Source of the DNA: a virus
IMG/VR virus record: IMGVR_UViG_3300023174_000591
Span: 1-25,655 of that record
Strand: one strand, 5' to 3'
Length of the DNA stretch: 25,655 bases
Positions 15,658-23,800 of the stretch are shown here, one piece after another. Positions within the stretch are counted from its first letter, which is position 1. Every line of letters begins with the position of its first letter. The notes under the pieces are model-generated. The model was not told the DNA's origin. It did no database searches and saw only the letters and a list, made by a program, of their open reading frames with translations. The position numbers and the translations under genes are program-made.

Positions 15658-18165
15658 ATGTCAGTCATACGAGTCACAAAGGATGATGTTGAATCATTCA
15701 CTTTAGTCACAACGCCCAGTAGATTTTATTCATCTGGGTCATCATCCGGTGTGACTGGATCCATCAAAGTGTACCCTCGTCTTTCCAGTTTGGAAAAAAC
15801 AAAGGAGAGGGTACAAGTTTTTGATGAGACTTCACCTCCATCAGTCATAGATGCAGGATTTGATTCTACCCACAAAGTAATCAATGACCTGTCTAGGACG
15901 AATCGATCTTTAGGAAATTCAATTTCTTCTGAAGCAAGCTCTTACTTGGAGCTTGTTTCTTCCTCTTCGGTGAAGCAAAATGAAGTCTTAGAAGTAGGTC
16001 GCTTCACCCCCACTTCCAATTTTACAAAATACAGTGTCATGAAGAGAAATGTCAAAGACGTTCTCATGAGACACTATAAGGTTGAATATGGAACTGCAGA
16101 TTGGTCATACACCAATTACAATAGTCTTAATTTTTTTACCGACTATGACGGGCTAACTCCTGTTTTTCCAACTGAGTCTGTGCTTGCATATCCTAATGCA
16201 TCAGACGACAGTCTTCCTGAGCATGAAGGATACGTCTCTGGGTCTTACTGTCTGTCAGGTGCATTTTCTTTTGAGTTCTATATAAATCCTCGCTACAGGG
16301 ACAATGGAAAAACAGGTGTATTCAATGCGGGAACAATATTTCATATGTCCTCAAGCTATGCAGTCTCTCTTGTTTCGGGGTCTTTGAAGAACCACAATGG
16401 AGAATTAGAAGGATTTAGGTTGCAGTTGCAGTTGAGCCACAGCGCCGACTATTCGCCTTCCACAGTCCCTCAAGGTGCATATCCTTACGACCTTGTTTTT
16501 CTCTCTGATGACAACTCTCTTAGGTACAATAAGTGGCATCATGTTGTTGTAAGGTGGGGAACAAACCTAGTGAACAATGGGACCGGTTCATTTGTCGTCG
16601 ACGGCATGAACAGAGGGAATTTCCTTATACCGTCAGGAACAATAATGCCGAAGGCGTTCACGTCTTCAGGAAATCCTGATGCACTTTTTGTGGGAAATTT
16701 TTATGAGGGGACAAATTCTGGGAACTCACTCCAAAGCTTATTCTTTTCAGAGAAACCCTCCAAGAGGTTTGGAGTACTTCAGCTGTCGTCTGATTCTGTC
16801 AAAGATGACCCAGAGACCTATTTGTTTAGACATCCTCTAAATGCCGAAGTTCATGACTTATCCATCAGAAGATCATTTTATTCTGACTCACAGATTGCTA
16901 CAAATGCTTCAAAAGGATTGGGGTCAGAATGTCTTTCAAAGAATATAGCATTTTTTGTACCTCCGTTCTTTGTGGAAGAGACTCCGATAAGAAGAGTTGT
17001 AGACGGCAAGGGCGGAGTTCCTCAGACACCCTTCTTTTCAATCGATGGATCTTCAGATGATCCTTTTAATGTTGCCATGTCTTTTGGGGTCAATGGTCAT
17101 TACATCAATCTTGAGAACTTCACCAAAGACTTTTCCACCGGAAGATTTCCGAGACTGATATCATTGTCTGGATCAGTTCTTTCTCATAACGACTCTGAGC
17201 TTGATGCCAATCAGTTGCTATATCAGGATGGACAAATTGCAAAGAGAAATTTGTCTATCCTTCCGTGTGATGACGGAATGTTTGATCCAAACTACGAGAT
17301 ACTCTCCAGCGAGAGATACACTGGCAAATATTCGGACACAAGAAGAACAAAAGACTATAGTCTCATAAATCTAAATGAGCTTGTTTCGACTGCGTCTATA
17401 TCGAACAACGGGGCTTCTCAAGAAATTTCGGACGATTTCATGGAAGACTTATATGGTCCTACGCCGGAATATCCGGGAATTATTCCCGGCCCTTCATACA
17501 AAAGTTATATTTCAGGATTATCTTCTTCAATTTCGTCTCTTGGGTCAGATGCTGACTTTTTAAGATCTGATCAGCTCGGAGCACCTCTTGCAATTTATCA
17601 GAGGACTCTCGATCCGTCATCAAATCAAGTGACAATATTTAACATCAGCAACATCTATTACGGAAGAAGGATACTTCCTGGTTCTTTTGTGATGTCGGAC
17701 AGTTCTCTTTCTGGATCAAATGGAAGAGTGTCCATCACTTTAAAAGATGATTATCTGGGAAATATTTACAGGGCAGATTCTGAGACAGAACATTCAACTC
17801 AAAATTCTGTAGGTAACATTTTTTACGACGAAGGAATAGTCGTCGTCAAGAGTCCTCATCTTTTCTTCTTTGGGAAGAATGGTTACGAAATATCGTTTAG
17901 AGGTGTGCAGAACATCTACTCCCAAAAGTATGAGATACTCGCAGGACCAGGTCTTCTTAATTCTTCGTCAAATCCCACGTACTTAAGAAATTATGAAAAC
18001 CTTAAGCCTTCTGGCGACCCCAAGGACAACGAGCCCTTCGTGTACATCTCTGGCATGAACTTCCACGACGAGAACATGAACGTGGTGGCGAAGGCCCGAC
18101 TCGCGCAACCCATCATAAAGCGAGAAGGCGACAAGATTCTGTTCAAAGTGGCGTTTGATTATTAA
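15658..18165 (+). CDS. Large tail protein with LamG-like lectin domain and conserved C-terminal module
   Basis: An 835-residue protein. Residues ~200-345 look like a concanavalin A-like/LamG sandwich: GAFSFEFYINPRYRDN, an inner strand region, then KWHHVVVRWGTN and GSFVVDGMNRGNF. Such domains bind sugars or surface proteins in phage tails, so this is a candidate receptor-contacting part. Residues 766-835 carry NSSSNPTY, EPFVYISGMNFHDE, VVAKARLAQPI and FKVAFDY, homologous to the end of the 435-residue protein before it. FYDEGIVVVKS upstream matches YYDSGVVVLDA there, so the shared block is over 100 residues. From about base 18005 the coding turns abruptly GC-rich, unlike the rest of the gene. 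The start has GAAGATGGA upstream. Confidence 0.75.
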   Translation: MSVIRVTKDDVESFTLVTTPSRFYSSGSSSGVTGSIKVYPRLSSLEKTKERVQVFDETSPPSVIDAGFDSTHKVINDLSRTNRSLGNSISSEASSYLELVSSSSVKQNEVLEVGRFTPTSNFTKYSVMKRNVKDVLMRHYKVEYGTADWSYTNYNSLNFFTDYDGLTPVFPTESVLAYPNASDDSLPEHEGYVSGSYCLSGAFSFEFYINPRYRDNGKTGVFNAGTIFHMSSSYAVSLVSGSLKNHNGELEGFRLQLQLSHSADYSPSTVPQGAYPYDLVFLSDDNSLRYNKWHHVVVRWGTNLVNNGTGSFVVDGMNRGNFLIPSGTIMPKAFTSSGNPDALFVGNFYEGTNSGNSLQSLFFSEKPSKRFGVLQLSSDSVKDDPETYLFRHPLNAEVHDLSIRRSFYSDSQIATNASKGLGSECLSKNIAFFVPPFFVEETPIRRVVDGKGGVPQTPFFSIDGSSDDPFNVAMSFGVNGHYINLENFTKDFSTGRFPRLISLSGSVLSHNDSELDANQLLYQDGQIAKRNLSILPCDDGMFDPNYEILSSERYTGKYSDTRRTKDYSLINLNELVSTASISNNGASQEISDDFMEDLYGPTPEYPGIIPGPSYKSYISGLSSSISSLGSDADFLRSDQLGAPLAIYQRTLDPSSNQVTIFNISNIYYGRRILPGSFVMSDSSLSGSNGRVSITLKDDYLGNIYRADSETEHSTQNSVGNIFYDEGIVVVKSPHLFFFGKNGYEISFRGVQNIYSQKYEILAGPGLLNSSSNPTYLRNYENLKPSGDPKDNEPFVYISGMNFHDENMNVVAKARLAQPIIKREGDKILFKVAFDY

Positions 18166-18183
18166 AATATTGAACAATATCAA
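18155..18183 (+). promoter_or_regulatory. Weak candidate promoter overlapping a dyad, before the head-completion nuclease gene
   Basis: TTGATT (18155-18160, 4/6), a 17-base spacer and TATCAA (18178-18183, 4/6). A perfect inverted repeat, ATATTG-AA-CAATAT (18167-18180), fills the spacer and touches the -10 box, a layout expected of an operator. The ATG at 18196 has no ribosome binding site, and the predicted start near 18190 would give a very short leader. Both hexamers are poor, so confidence is low. Confidence 0.28.
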
Positions 18184-18195
18184 TAACTTAGACAC

Positions 18196-18600
18196 ATGCC
18201 AACTCCCAAAAAGAAGCGAAAGAAGAAGAGAAGGGGCCACTACATCCGTGGTACCTACCACTCTCCCTTCGCCGGGCCCTGTAAGTACCGCAGTGGATGG
18301 GAGCTTAAAATCATGGTCCACCTCGACGCCCACCCGGAGGTCGAGACGTGGTCCTACGAGTCAGTGGTGATCGAGTACATCTCCAACGTGCGTTGCATGA
18401 AAGTTCGAAAGTACTACCCGGACTTCCTCGTGAGGTACAAGGATGGAACCTCAGAGTTGATCGAGGTTAAACCGAAGAGGAAACTCGAGCAACCCACCGT
18501 TCGCAAGAAGGCCCAGGCCGCACGCGCCTGGTGCGAGGAACGTGGGATGACGTATAGAATGGTCACAGAAACAGAACTAAAGGTAATGGGACTTCTATAA
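18196..18600 (+). CDS. Head-completion nuclease (T4 gp4-like, TnsA-type PD-(D/E)xK fold)
   Basis: A 134-residue protein with a very basic N-terminus (PKKKRKKKRR). YRSGWELKIMVHLDAHPEV, the later KYYPDFLVRYKDG, and IEVKPKRK follow the pattern of T4 gp4-type head-completion proteins and the TnsA-like nuclease fold. Candidate catalytic residues are E36, D76, E90 and K92, giving the D...ExK core. In T4-type phages this protein acts after packaging so that heads can join tails, probably by trimming DNA. The end EERGMTYRMVTETEL also fits the family. Coding is GC-rich. It opens a block of DNA-metabolism genes directly after the tail operon. An alternative label would be a generic TnsA-like endonuclease. 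Confidence 0.85.
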   Translation: MPTPKKKRKKKRRGHYIRGTYHSPFAGPCKYRSGWELKIMVHLDAHPEVETWSYESVVIEYISNVRCMKVRKYYPDFLVRYKDGTSELIEVKPKRKLEQPTVRKKAQAARAWCEERGMTYRMVTETELKVMGLL

Positions 18601-18640
18601 AACGATTTTACCTGATCATCCCTGTGGGAAACAATCCTAC

Positions 18641-19201
18641 GTGACGAATCTCATCCTAGGCCTCGATGTTTCCACTTCTGTTACGGGGGTCTGTGTAGCG
18701 GATCCTGACATCTCACCTGGTGGAGGTGCTAATATCGCCCATCTCGATCGCATCGAGTTCAAGAAGTGCGTGACCCTGTGGGATAAGGCCGATCGAGTGA
18801 AACAAGACCTCCTAGTCCTCAAGGCGAAGTTTCCTTCGATCTCAGGATTTGTCCTCGAGGAGCCGCTCCTCGGATTCTCAAAGGGAATGAGTTCCGCTGC
18901 CACCATCACCACCCTTATGCGATTCAACGGCATCGTGTCGTACATCGGGCGAGAGGTGTTCGGTCTCGAACCCACCTACATCTCCGCGGCATCAGCGAGG
19001 AAACTGTGCGGAGTGAAGTTGCAGAAGACCTCGGTGGCCGGCATGCCCCACAAGGAGCAAGTCTTCAAGCACATGTGCGAACACGACCTGTCCCACGTTG
19101 TGTGGCCCCTCACGCCTAAGTCGGGAGCGATAGTGGGATGGAGCAGGGATGCCACCGATGCCTACGTGATCGCCCGTGCTGCGTGTCTAGCAAAGAAGTA
19201 A
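18641..19201 (+). CDS. RuvC-like Holliday-junction resolvase (RNase H fold)
   Basis: A 186-residue protein with the resolvase signature order. Residues 4-16 read LILGLDVSTSVTG, with D9 the first catalytic acid; FVLEEPLLGF gives E73/E74; GLEPTYISAASARKLCGVK is the conserved central segment; and DATDAYVIARA supplies D170/D173 at the end. In phages such enzymes cleave branched recombination or replication intermediates so that concatemers can be packaged. Similar proteins with a SSAxTxxTLxRFNG segment, seen here as SSAATITTLMRFNG, are familiar from large marine phages. The start is GTG with only a weak GTGGGA upstream. It is GC-rich and lies 40 bases after the nuclease gene. The next gene has its own apparent promoter just after this stop. 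Confidence 0.86.
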   Translation: MTNLILGLDVSTSVTGVCVADPDISPGGGANIAHLDRIEFKKCVTLWDKADRVKQDLLVLKAKFPSISGFVLEEPLLGFSKGMSSAATITTLMRFNGIVSYIGREVFGLEPTYISAASARKLCGVKLQKTSVAGMPHKEQVFKHMCEHDLSHVVWPLTPKSGAIVGWSRDATDAYVIARAACLAKK

Positions 19202-19203
19202 TT

Positions 19204-19232
19204 TTTTCAAAAAAACCAGATACCAATATAAT
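19204..19232 (+). promoter_or_regulatory. Candidate promoter giving a leaderless transcript
   Basis: TTTTCA (19204-19209, 4/6), a 17-base spacer and a perfect TATAAT (19227-19232). The predicted start at about 19239-19240 coincides with the ATG at 19240, which has no ribosome binding site, as expected for a leaderless message. It begins 3 bases after the resolvase stop codon. Confidence 0.5.
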
Positions 19233-19239
19233 TACTGCC

Positions 19240-19641
19240 ATGAAACTCACTGTCAACCAACTCCGCCGCATCATTAAAGAAGAAGTTCAGAAGGTACTTA
19301 GTGAATCTTCTTACACAATTACGTCCGGACCACACGCCGGAGAAACTCACGATAAGCGTTCAGGCGTTTCTGTCAACAGAAACGGCGATCTAGTGCAGAT
19401 CACGGGTCATGGAACCGATGATATTCTAGCACATGATGGCGAGTTTTCTGTTACAAATTCTCCAAAGCCTGCGAGCCCCCGCGGTGCTTCAAAACCTGCA
19501 GTTTGGACAATTACAGCTGGACCTCACGCAGGAATACCTTACAGGAGGCGCGCCGCTTCTGTCAACAAAAACGGTGATCTAGTGATGATCACGGGCCACG
19601 GATCCTCAGAAGTTATAGCGCACGCCGGCGATTTCTACTGA
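19240..19641 (+). CDS. Small two-repeat protein of unknown function
   Basis: A 133-residue protein. The N-terminal helix LTVNQLRRIIKEEVQKVLSE resembles a leader I recall on many otherwise unrelated small proteins of large aquatic phages. Then come two tandem copies of a ~45-residue unit: residues 26-70 and 90-133. Each has TIT(S/A)GPHAG, SVN(R/K)NGDLV, ITGHG and a closing I(L/I)AH.G(E/D)F, separated by a 19-residue Pro/Ser/Ala linker. The repeats look like small beta domains; I know no function for them. I chose ATG 19240 over an upstream in-frame start because those extra 34 codons overlap the resolvase gene and are cysteine-rich out-of-frame translation. It is flanked by its own promoter candidate and a strong terminator, so it is probably monocistronic. 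Confidence 0.75.
   Translation: MKLTVNQLRRIIKEEVQKVLSESSYTITSGPHAGETHDKRSGVSVNRNGDLVQITGHGTDDILAHDGEFSVTNSPKPASPRGASKPAVWTITAGPHAGIPYRRRAASVNKNGDLVMITGHGSSEVIAHAGDFY
19315..19449 (+). repeat. Tandem protein-coding repeat, copy 1
   Basis: Encodes residues 26-70 of the two-repeat protein: TITSGPHAG, SVNRNGDLVQITGHG, then ILAHDGEFS. It pairs with 19507-19638. DNA has diverged at many third positions, so this is an old duplication rather than a recent slip. Confidence 0.85.
19507..19638 (+). repeat. Tandem protein-coding repeat, copy 2
   Basis: Encodes residues 90-133: TITAGPHAG, SVNKNGDLVMITGHG, then VIAHAGDFY. It is one residue shorter than copy 1 and ends the protein. Confidence 0.85.
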
Positions 19642-19664
19642 AGAAATCTCTCCCCAAGAGATCA

Positions 19665-19692
19665 AAACGCCTCCACTTCGGAGGCGTTTCTC
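19665..19692 (+). terminator. Intrinsic terminator after the two-repeat gene
   Basis: A perfect 10-bp stem, AAACGCCTCC (19665-19674) with GGAGGCGTTT (19680-19689), closes a 5-base loop and ends in three Ts, then CTC and ATTT. A smaller ATCTCT/AGAGAT hairpin lies just upstream. The A-run at the 5' side would let it work in both directions, though no minus-strand gene needs it here. Confidence 0.85.
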
Positions 19693-19732
19693 ATTTGTGA
19701 ACAGTTGAACGCGTGTGTGGTACGGTTGTACT

Positions 19733-20719
19733 GTGGCCATCTACAGTATCAGTGATAAACTCGCCTTTTTCGAGAGCGTTTTCGGAAAGGGGCACCTGTC
19801 GGGAAACGGGAAGAACTTCGATATTCGTTGCCCAATCTGCGCCCCTTCCGATGTGACGAAGAAGAAGCTCTCGATCAAGACGGATTGTGATGCCGCCCAC
19901 TGTTGGGTGTGTGGTTACAAGACCCGCACCATGGCACCGTTAATTCGGAAATATGGTACACAAGGTCAATTGGCCCGTTATCGTGAGATATTCGGTGGGC
20001 CCGAGAACCCCAACGAGATGGTCACGGGGGAGAGGACCGAGGTACAGAGGCTTGAACTCCCCAGGGACTTCACCCTCCTCCCTCTCTCCAACCAGAACGA
20101 TCCTGACGTGAAGGCGACCTGGCGTTACCTCTTCGGGCGCGGGCTCACGGAGAAGGACGCGTGGTACTTCAAGTTCGGGATCTCGAATGAACCTCGCTGG
20201 AAGAGGCGCGTCCTCATGCCCTCCTTCAACTTCAAGGGTGAACTAAACTACTTCACCGCCCGGGCGATAGACAAGGACCGGCGCCCCAAGTACGACAATC
20301 CAGAGGTGGACAAGAACCCCATCATCTTCAACGAGATCAACCTCAAGTGGGATCGCCAGATAGTCCTCGTGGAGGGTCCCTTCGACCTCGTGAAGTGCCC
20401 CGAGAACACCACCGCGATGTTGGGTTCAGACCTCGATGAACGCCACGAACTCTTCAATAGAATCCTCCTCCACGGAACTCCCGTGGCCCTGGCGATGGAC
20501 GGAGACATGTGGGACAGGAAGACCCCGAAGATCGCGAAGAAACTTCAGGAGTACAACATCGATGTGGTGATCGTGGACGTTCGCCCCTGGGGAGATCCCG
20601 GTTCGATGTCCCGCGCGGAGTTTGAGATCGCACTGGGAGAGGCGAGGACCCTCTCGTGGGGTGACAATTTCCTCACTAAACTGAACAGAGTGGTGAACAA
20701 TAGTGCGAGATGTTTTTGA
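19733..20719 (+). CDS. DNA primase with zinc finger and TOPRIM domain
   Basis: About 328 residues. The N-terminus carries a zinc finger, CPIC at 33-36 and CWVCGYKTRT with C57 and C60, flanked by KKKLSIK as in DnaG/T7 gp4-type primases. The middle includes a LMPSFNFKG strand region. The C-terminal half holds a TOPRIM core: VLVEGPFDLVK with the catalytic Glu, and the DGD of MDGDMW. No helicase domain follows, so it must act with a separate helicase. It would make RNA primers for lagging-strand synthesis. I prefer GTG 19733 (AIYSISDKLAFFESVFG, a typical family start) over in-frame GTG 19715; neither has a clear ribosome binding site. Coding is GC-rich (line 20101-20160 is 67%). Confidence 0.88.
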   Translation: MAIYSISDKLAFFESVFGKGHLSGNGKNFDIRCPICAPSDVTKKKLSIKTDCDAAHCWVCGYKTRTMAPLIRKYGTQGQLARYREIFGGPENPNEMVTGERTEVQRLELPRDFTLLPLSNQNDPDVKATWRYLFGRGLTEKDAWYFKFGISNEPRWKRRVLMPSFNFKGELNYFTARAIDKDRRPKYDNPEVDKNPIIFNEINLKWDRQIVLVEGPFDLVKCPENTTAMLGSDLDERHELFNRILLHGTPVALAMDGDMWDRKTPKIAKKLQEYNIDVVIVDVRPWGDPGSMSRAEFEIALGEARTLSWGDNFLTKLNRVVNNSARCF

Positions 20720-20732
20720 ACATTTTTCTAGT

Positions 20733-20744
20733 ATTGTGAACAAT
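20733..20744. promoter_or_regulatory. Operator-like dyad upstream of the MR-fusion gene
   Basis: ATTGT-GA-ACAAT is a 12-base inverted repeat, followed directly by TATAAC (20745-20750), a -10-like hexamer with no good -35 box. GTGAACAAT within it also occurs at 20693-20701. A related dyad lies at 18167-18180. This is in the ~100-base gap 20720-20822, the longest gene-free stretch in the window, where I see nothing else beyond a possible 17-codon reading frame (20773-20826). Confidence 0.3.
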
Positions 20745-20822
20745 TATAACTGTGCACAGACAAGATACCAACATGGAAATTACTAGATTAACAGATGTGC
20801 AGTTTATTTCAGGAGAAATATT

Positions 20823-23800
20823 TTGATTATCGCGCACACTGCGGATGTGCACATCCGCGCGCTCTCTCGCCACGATGAATACAGACAAGTCCTCAAGGCT
20901 TTCACTGAAGATTGCAGGTCACAGAAGGTAGACCACATCTTCATCGGTGGCGACATCTTCCACACCAAGGTTACGGGTATCTCTCCGGAGTACATTGACT
21001 TCCTCACGTGGTGGTTGAACGACATGTCAACAGTCGCACCTGTCCACATGGTCCTCGGCAATCACGATGGCAATCTCGTCAATCTTTCACGACAGGACGC
21101 AGTCACTCCCATCGTGGAGGCGATGAAGAATCCTCGCGTCTTTCTCTACAAGAAGAGCGGGATCTACAACTTCGCACCAGGTTACAACTGGTGCGTATTC
21201 TCTTGTTTTAATGAGGAAGGTTGGGAGAACGTAAGACCAGTCCCAGGTGAGATCAACATTGCCACATTTCATGGTCCTGTGAGAGGATGCGTTACCGAGA
21301 CAGGGTGGGACATAAATGAAGAAGATATTACAGTTGACTTTTTTAAAGACTACAATTTCTGCATGCTCGGTGACATCCACAGGCAACAGTTTCTCGGATA
21401 CAGAGACGGCAAACCCTGGATAGGATATCCAGGTACACCGATTCAACAGAATTATTCTGAAGAATTAGAACACGGATATTATCTTTGGGATTTAATAAAT
21501 TCTTCTGAGTGGTCTGTCACCAACAGACTACTTCCGAACCCAAAGCCATTTGTCACAATTGACTGGGTCGGATCTTTGGATAAGACTCTTTATCTTGCAG
21601 AAAAGTGTCCTCAAGGAACCAGGTTCAGGATAAGGTCCAATGTTTCCATAACACAAAACGATGTTCACCTCTTAACTGAAACTCTTAGGGCTTCTTTAGG
21701 GGCAACTGAGGTCACTTACAAAATAGACGCTCAAATTGATACAAAAATTGTAAAAGAAAATACTGTTCTTCTAAAAAAAGAAGACATTAGAACTCCTGAG
21801 TCTATGACGAGCCTCTTGAAGAGCTACTATAAAGATCTTGGACTTTCAGAAGATGAGACAAATAACCTTTCTGATGTTTCACGCACCTATTTGAGTCAAG
21901 CAGCTACTTCTGAAGACATTTCTCGCTACTCCAAGTGGTCTCTCAGGAGACTTGAGTGGGACAATATGTTCTCTTATGGAGAAAATAATGTCATTAATTT
22001 TGAGAAGCTTAATGGAATAGTAGGAATATTTGGTCAAAATAGAACTGGAAAATCCTCAATTGTCGGTACTCTCATGTATGCGCTCTTCAACTCTACCGAC
22101 CGAGGTCCTGTCAAGAACATAAACATTTGCAATATTCGAAAAGATTTTTGTTCTGCAAGAGTCGTACTTGATCACAACGGCACTTCTTATGTAGTTGAAA
22201 GACAAACAACAAAATCTGCAAACAAAAAAGGAGTTATAAACGCATCAACTTCACTAAACCTCTTCAGAATGAGAGAAGACGGTGAAGACATGGATGACCT
22301 TTGTGGAGAACAAAGAAATGACACTGAAAAGACGGTTCGGTCTCTTCTAGGTCACCCGGACGACTTCCTGATGACGTCTCTTTCGGCCCAAGGAGAGTCG
22401 AACATATTCATACATCAAGGATCTTCAAAAAGAAGATCAATCCTTTCCAGATTTTTAGACCTCGACATTTTTGACAGGATGCATGATTTGTCTTCCAAAG
22501 AGGTGACATCTATTAAATCTCAGTTGAAGAATTACCCCGAGAGAAATTGGGAACAAATTAGAGAACAACTGAAATCAGAAATGTCTGCTTTAGAAAACAA
22601 GATCAGAGAGCTCTCTGATCTGTCACTTGAGGGACAGACCTCCCTTGCGCTCTTACGCGAAGACCTTTCTAAACATGCTTCATCTCCAGTGACAAAAGAG
22701 GACGTTGATGTCCAACAAAGAAGGGTTGAATTCTTAAAGAGAAAGTCGAGTGACTGCAATTCTCAGATAGAGATTCTTGAAAATGATGTAAGCAAACTAC
22801 AAGAAAAACAAGATGCATTGCAGGATCTTCTTGATTCAATTGATGTAGTTTTTCTTAGATCAAAACAAGAGACCCAGCGTAGGCTTCAGAGTGCAATAAC
22901 AGAGTTAAAACATCTTCATGACAAAGAAGACACACTTCTTACTTCTCAAAGAAAGTCTCTGAATATTCTTGACGAAGTCCCTTGTGGGGATGAATACCCT
23001 TCGTGCAAATTCATCAAAGATGCACATAAAAACAAGTCTTTATTTGTTGAACAGGAAAAAAGGGTGAAGAAAGCTCTTTCGGTCCTCGAAGAAGCTCAAA
23101 AATCTTTTGAATTAGTAAATGATGCAACGGTTGTTAGCAAGATAGAAAAACACGAAAAGGCTCATCAATTGCTTGGTAAAATCTCTCTTGAGATATCAAA
23201 AAAAGAGACTGATATAGCAAAAATACTTTCTGCTTGCAAGAGCTGTTCAGAAGATTTAAAGGCAGCAGAAAAGAAGCTGTCTGATTTGCAAGATTCTTTG
23301 TTAAAAGAAGACAATGAAGAGTCTATTTTGATTAGAACAAAGATGTCGGAAGTCTCCGAAACAATCAAAGACTATGATACGCAAAAATTATTGTGTGCAT
23401 CCAGGCTTGGAAAACTAAATTCAGACCTTGATAAACTTGAAGACGAAAAAAAGAGCAGAGACAATCTTTTGTCTAATGTGAGGACACACGAGCTCGTCTC
23501 TAATGCTTTTTCTAAGAAAGGAATTCCTCTTCTTGTGATAAAAAATCAGTTGCCTCTGATAAATTCGGAAGTCTCCAAGATTCTTCAAGGAATAGTGGAT
23601 TTTACAGTCGAAGTTGAGTCAGACGAAGACACTGACTCGTTAGAGATTTACATCAACTATGGTGATTCACGAAGAATAATAGAGCTCTGTTCTGGTATGG
23701 AGAAGATGATATCTTCCATAGCTCTTAGGGTAGCAATGCTTAATGTTTCGGCACTTCCTCGCCCTGACTTCTTTGTGATAGACGAGGGTTTTGGCGCTCT

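Noticed and set aside
18155-18370. Plus-strand 71-codon frame
   Set aside because: It overlaps the head-completion nuclease in another frame and gives a low-complexity Ser/Arg product.
18598-18612. TAAAA..TTTTA hairpin after the head-completion nuclease
   Set aside because: A 5-bp all-A/T stem with a 3-base loop and no T-run is too weak to be a terminator.
18637-18975. 112-codon minus-strand frame
   Set aside because: It is the complement of the resolvase gene, whose catalytic motifs are clear; the minus product has no pattern.
19138-19239. N-terminal extension of the two-repeat protein
   Set aside because: The extra 34 codons lie over the resolvase 3' end in another frame; ATG 19240 begins the recognisable LTVNQLRRIIKEE helix and fits the promoter.
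20683-20701. GAAC-N8-GAAC as a LexA-type SOS box
   Set aside because: Alphaproteobacterial LexA boxes have a spacing of 7 and this lies inside the primase coding sequence; the match is not good enough.
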